DNA from: Parvicella sp041583015
GTDB lineage: Bacteria; Bacteroidota; Bacteroidia; Flavobacteriales_D; Parvicellaceae
Length of the DNA stretch: 64,000 nt
Direction: 5' to 3'
NCBI GenBank assembly: GCA_041583015.1
Contig: JBFHGR010000001.1
Span: forward strand, 72,772-136,771
Position numbers and translations under genes: made by a program. Under the pieces are notes generated by a model. It saw only the letters and a program-made list of their open reading frames with translations. It was not told the origin of the DNA and ran no database searches. Shown here in pieces: positions 61,352-64,000 of the stretch (position 1 is the first letter of the stretch; the number at the start of each line of letters is the position of its first letter).

Positions 61352-63469
61352 ATGCAAAACTTTTTTATTTCCGAAATTGCCAAAATTCTTTCACTACAGA
61401 ATAAGCAAGTAAGTAAAACCATTGAACTACTTCAAGCGGGTGGTACTATTCCATTTATAGCTCGATATCGTAAAGATGCCACAGGAAACTTGGATGAAGT
61501 TCAAATAGAATCCATCAGTAAAGAGCATGCTAGATTTGAACAAATTGCTAAAAGAAAATCAACAATTCTTGACGCCATTAAATCTGCCAACAAACTAACT
61601 AAAGAACTAGAAGATCAAATTGCAAACTGCTGGGATGAAACGCAACTAGAAGACATATACCTACCCTACAAAACTAGAAGAAAAACCAAAGCAGATACCG
61701 CTATTGAAAATGGACTTGAGCCATTGGCCAAGATTTTAATGGCACAACAAAATGGATCATTGGAATCTGCAGCAGCAAGATTTGTAAAAGGTAATGTTGC
61801 CTCAATTGAAGATGCCATATCGGGAGCAAAGGACATTGCTGCACAATGGATTTCAGAAAGAATATATATCAGAGAAAGATTGAGGAAACTTTTTCAACGT
61901 GAAGCAATTGTAACTTCCAAATTGGTAAAAGGAAAAGATGAGGAAGCAGAAAAGTTCAGTGACTATTTTGACTATAAAGAACCTGTAGTCAAAATTAAAT
62001 CTCACAGAACACTTGCCCTACTAAGAGGTGCAAAAGAAGGTTTACTGAAAGTTAAAATAGAACCAGACAAAGAAACAGCATTGCAAATCGTAGAAAAAGG
62101 AATTGTTAAATCAGCAAATCCAGATGAACATATTTTATCAGCGATTAAGGATGCTTACACTAGACTTTTGAAACCATCCTTAGAAAATGAACTTACTAAA
62201 GATATCAAACAAAAAGCAGATTTGGAAGCCATTAAAGTATTTGCTCAAAACTTACAGCAATTATTGCTACAACCTCCTTTAGGTTCATATAGAGTATTAG
62301 CAATTGACCCAGGTTTTAGAAGTGGCTGTAAAGTAGTTTGCTTAGACGCCAATGGTGATTTATTGCAAAATGAAACTATTTTCCCACATGCGCCTCAACG
62401 AGAGACTGCCATGGCGAAAAAGAAAATCTCTACTATCGTAGAACAATATAAAATTGAAGCCATTGCCATTGGTAACGGTACTGCTAGTAGAGAAACAGAA
62501 TCATTTGTAAAAGCCATTCACTTTGACAGAGAAGTAAAAGTATTTGTAGTAAACGAGGCAGGAGCATCTGTATATTCAGCTTCTAAAGTTGCCCGAGAAG
62601 AGTTCCCTCAATATGATGTAACCGTGAGAGGTTCTGTTTCTATAGGAAGAAGATTGATGGACCCATTGGCAGAATTAGTTAAGATAGACCCGAAAAGTAT
62701 TGGTGTAGGTCAGTACCAACACGATGTAGACCAAAAGCAATTACAAGAAAACTTAGATAGTGTAGTTATTTCTTGCGTAAACAAAGTAGGCGTAGACCTC
62801 AACACCGCAAGTAAATACTTACTGACATATGTCTCAGGAATTGGACCAGCTTTGGCAGAAAACATCATCAAATATAGAAGTGAAATTGGCCAATTTAATT
62901 CAAGAAGGGAATTAAAAAACGTAGCTAAATTAGGCCAGAAAGCATTTGAACAATCTGCAGGATTCTTGAGAGTAAGGAATGGAGAAAATCCGCTTGACAA
63001 TACTTCTGTGCATCCAGAGAGTTATGGGTTGGTTAAAAACATGGCCAAATCTATTGGCAAGAAAACAGAAGAAATCATTGGTGAAGTGGATGTCTTAAAT
63101 ACCATTGAACTTGAGAAATTTGTAGATGCTGAAATCGGAATGCATACTTTGACAGATATTATCAATGAATTGAAAAAGCCTGGTCATGATCCTAGAAAAA
63201 TGGTTAAAGTCTTTGAATTTGATAAAACCATAAGGAGCATTGACCACTTAGAAGAAGGCAAAGAGTTACCTGGAATTGTAAATAACGTCACCAATTTTGG
63301 AGCATTTGTGGACATTGGCATCAAAGAAAATGGATTGATTCACATCTCCAATCTTTCTGATGAATACATTTCCAACCCAGCAGATGTTATTGCGTTACAC
63401 CAACATGTTATGGTGAAAGTCATCTCAATAGACAAACCGAGAAAGCGAATAGGACTTAAATTAATTTAA
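61352..63469 (+). CDS. tex: Tex-family RNA-binding transcription accessory protein
   Basis: The 705-residue protein has the Tex order. The N-terminal helical domain (about 1-190, FIARYRKDATGNLDEVQ) is followed by a YqgF/RNase H-like domain (about 310-440, VLAIDPGFRSGCKVVCLD). Tandem helix-hairpin-helix motifs (about 485-560, LTYVSGIGPALAENIIKYR) come next, then a C-terminal S1 domain (about 635-705, GIVNNVTNFGAFVDIG). Tex binds RNA and affects transcription and translation in many bacteria, with a role in stress. The YqgF-like part usually lacks nuclease residues. It has its own promoter box, and a mobA-like gene starts directly after its stop, so the two are co-transcribed. Confidence 0.95.
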   Translation: MQNFFISEIAKILSLQNKQVSKTIELLQAGGTIPFIARYRKDATGNLDEVQIESISKEHARFEQIAKRKSTILDAIKSANKLTKELEDQIANCWDETQLEDIYLPYKTRRKTKADTAIENGLEPLAKILMAQQNGSLESAAARFVKGNVASIEDAISGAKDIAAQWISERIYIRERLRKLFQREAIVTSKLVKGKDEEAEKFSDYFDYKEPVVKIKSHRTLALLRGAKEGLLKVKIEPDKETALQIVEKGIVKSANPDEHILSAIKDAYTRLLKPSLENELTKDIKQKADLEAIKVFAQNLQQLLLQPPLGSYRVLAIDPGFRSGCKVVCLDANGDLLQNETIFPHAPQRETAMAKKKISTIVEQYKIEAIAIGNGTASRETESFVKAIHFDREVKVFVVNEAGASVYSASKVAREEFPQYDVTVRGSVSIGRRLMDPLAELVKIDPKSIGVGQYQHDVDQKQLQENLDSVVISCVNKVGVDLNTASKYLLTYVSGIGPALAENIIKYRSEIGQFNSRRELKNVAKLGQKAFEQSAGFLRVRNGENPLDNTSVHPESYGLVKNMAKSIGKKTEEIIGEVDVLNTIELEKFVDAEIGMHTLTDIINELKKPGHDPRKMVKVFEFDKTIRSIDHLEEGKELPGIVNNVTNFGAFVDIGIKENGLIHISNLSDEYISNPADVIALHQHVMVKVISIDKPRKRIGLKLI

Positions 63470-64000
63470 TTGGAATTTAATTGCATCATACTAGCAGGAG
63501 GAAAGAGTTCAAGACTAAACACAGACAAAGCATTGATTCACTTTCATGGCAAATCATTATTGAAAAAAATAGTTGATTCCATCTCTCCTTTAGCCAAAGA
63601 AATCATTGTTATATCTAATGATTGTCAGCATAAAATAAAAGGAGCAACAACTTTTAGTGAAGATCACGAAAAAATAGGTCCACTAGGGGGAATAAAAACA
63701 GGGCTTCAGCATTCCGATACAGACTGGAACTTAATCCTATCTATAGATATGCCGCTTTTAGACTTGCCATCATTGATAAAACAATTACAGTTACCAATTT
63801 GCGGTGAAACCAATGTAACACTCCCTATATCAAAGGAGCAATGCCAAAACTTAGCAGGGTTTTATCATCGAGATACCTTAAGTGTTATAAATAATCAAAT
63901 AGCACGAAGTGAATATGCCTTAAAACAATTATTACCTCAACTTACCGATATAAAAACCATTGAAAGTAACTTAGACTTTTCCAACATTAACACCATTCAA
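63470..64000 (+). CDS. MobA-like molybdenum cofactor guanylyltransferase, cut by window end
   Basis: I translated this frame directly: 177 codons to the right edge without a stop. It starts at TTG 63470, just after the tex stop. The nucleotidyltransferase motif LAGGKSSRLNTDKALI is at residues 8-23 (GG, R, DK pattern). PLGGIKTGLQ near residue 75 and LSIDMPLL near residue 90 give the metal-binding Asp. MobA adds GMP to molybdopterin to form bis-MGD. No other molybdenum cofactor gene is visible, but the neighbours to the right are unknown. Other nucleotidyltransferases of the same fold cannot be excluded, though the pattern favours MobA. Confidence 0.82.
   Translation, partial: MEFNCIILAGGKSSRLNTDKALIHFHGKSLLKKIVDSISPLAKEIIVISNDCQHKIKGATTFSEDHEKIGPLGGIKTGLQHSDTDWNLILSIDMPLLDLPSLIKQLQLPICGETNVTLPISKEQCQNLAGFYHRDTLSVINNQIARSEYALKQLLPQLTDIKTIESNLDFSNINTIQ

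Overview
The window is AT-rich, densely coded bacterial chromosome from a member of the Bacteroidota, most likely a Flavobacteriales-like marine or gliding lineage. The evidence is type IX secretion (T9SS) C-terminal sorting domains of both type A and type B, SprB-type adhesin repeats, a PorE-like OmpA protein, type III glutamine synthetase, a DUF2851 protein, TAnnTTTG promoter boxes and the lack of Shine-Dalgarno sequences. No tRNA, rRNA, CRISPR array, insertion sequence or prophage gene was seen. No stretch longer than 300 bases lacks a gene.

Layout. Positions 1-9050 (minus) are one tight run, purM-prfA-pyrF-DUF2851-K+ channel-rmlD-like-AGCS symporter-HhH/ComEA-like, with gaps of 16 nt or less or 4-nt overlaps. 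Positions 9114-15800 (minus) carry the PorE-like OmpA protein, glutamine synthetase III, a tatA-CaCA antiporter pair and malate dehydrogenase, separated by clear intrinsic terminators. Positions 15935-30920 (plus) form an adhesin operon. It holds an ECF sigma factor, a membrane-anchored anti-sigma-like protein ending in PKD domains and a T9SS type B domain, a small exported protein, and a 4215-residue adhesin with about 40 SprB repeats. Positions 30955-31314 hold arsC. Positions 31317-41777 form a surface-polysaccharide cluster with two flippases, two polymerase/ligase-like proteins, two glycosyltransferases, a GNAT/FemAB-like protein and a DegT aminotransferase, interrupted by one antisense gene of unknown function. 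Positions 41774-45701 hold an exported protein, a BNR-repeat lipoprotein and ComEC in a translationally coupled chain. Positions 45738-50061 hold a small LETM1-like protein, hypothetical proteins, a patatin and a DUF481 protein. Positions 50154-61301 hold two T9SS type A surface proteins, one with an array of 344-residue units, sharing a C-terminal cassette of about 340 residues. Positions 61352-64000 hold tex and the start of a mobA-like gene.

How the genes fit together. The most distinctive unit is the sigma/anti-sigma/adhesin operon. The sigma gene has an ECF-like promoter motif just upstream, suggesting autoregulation. The anti-sigma-like partner has a cytoplasmic helix region, one membrane span, and an outer part made of the same PKD and type B modules as the adhesin encoded downstream. 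This suggests that adhesin production may be linked to T9SS or cell-envelope status; that link is inference. Within the adhesin, the cysteines covary between repeats in a way that predicts alternative disulfides.

Several starts were moved. The TTG inside the TAnnTTTG promoter box, or in the TTG element upstream of it, can be mistaken for a start codon (tatA, first flippase, both type A surface proteins). Elsewhere TTG or GTG starts look genuine because they coincide with stop overlaps or signal peptides.
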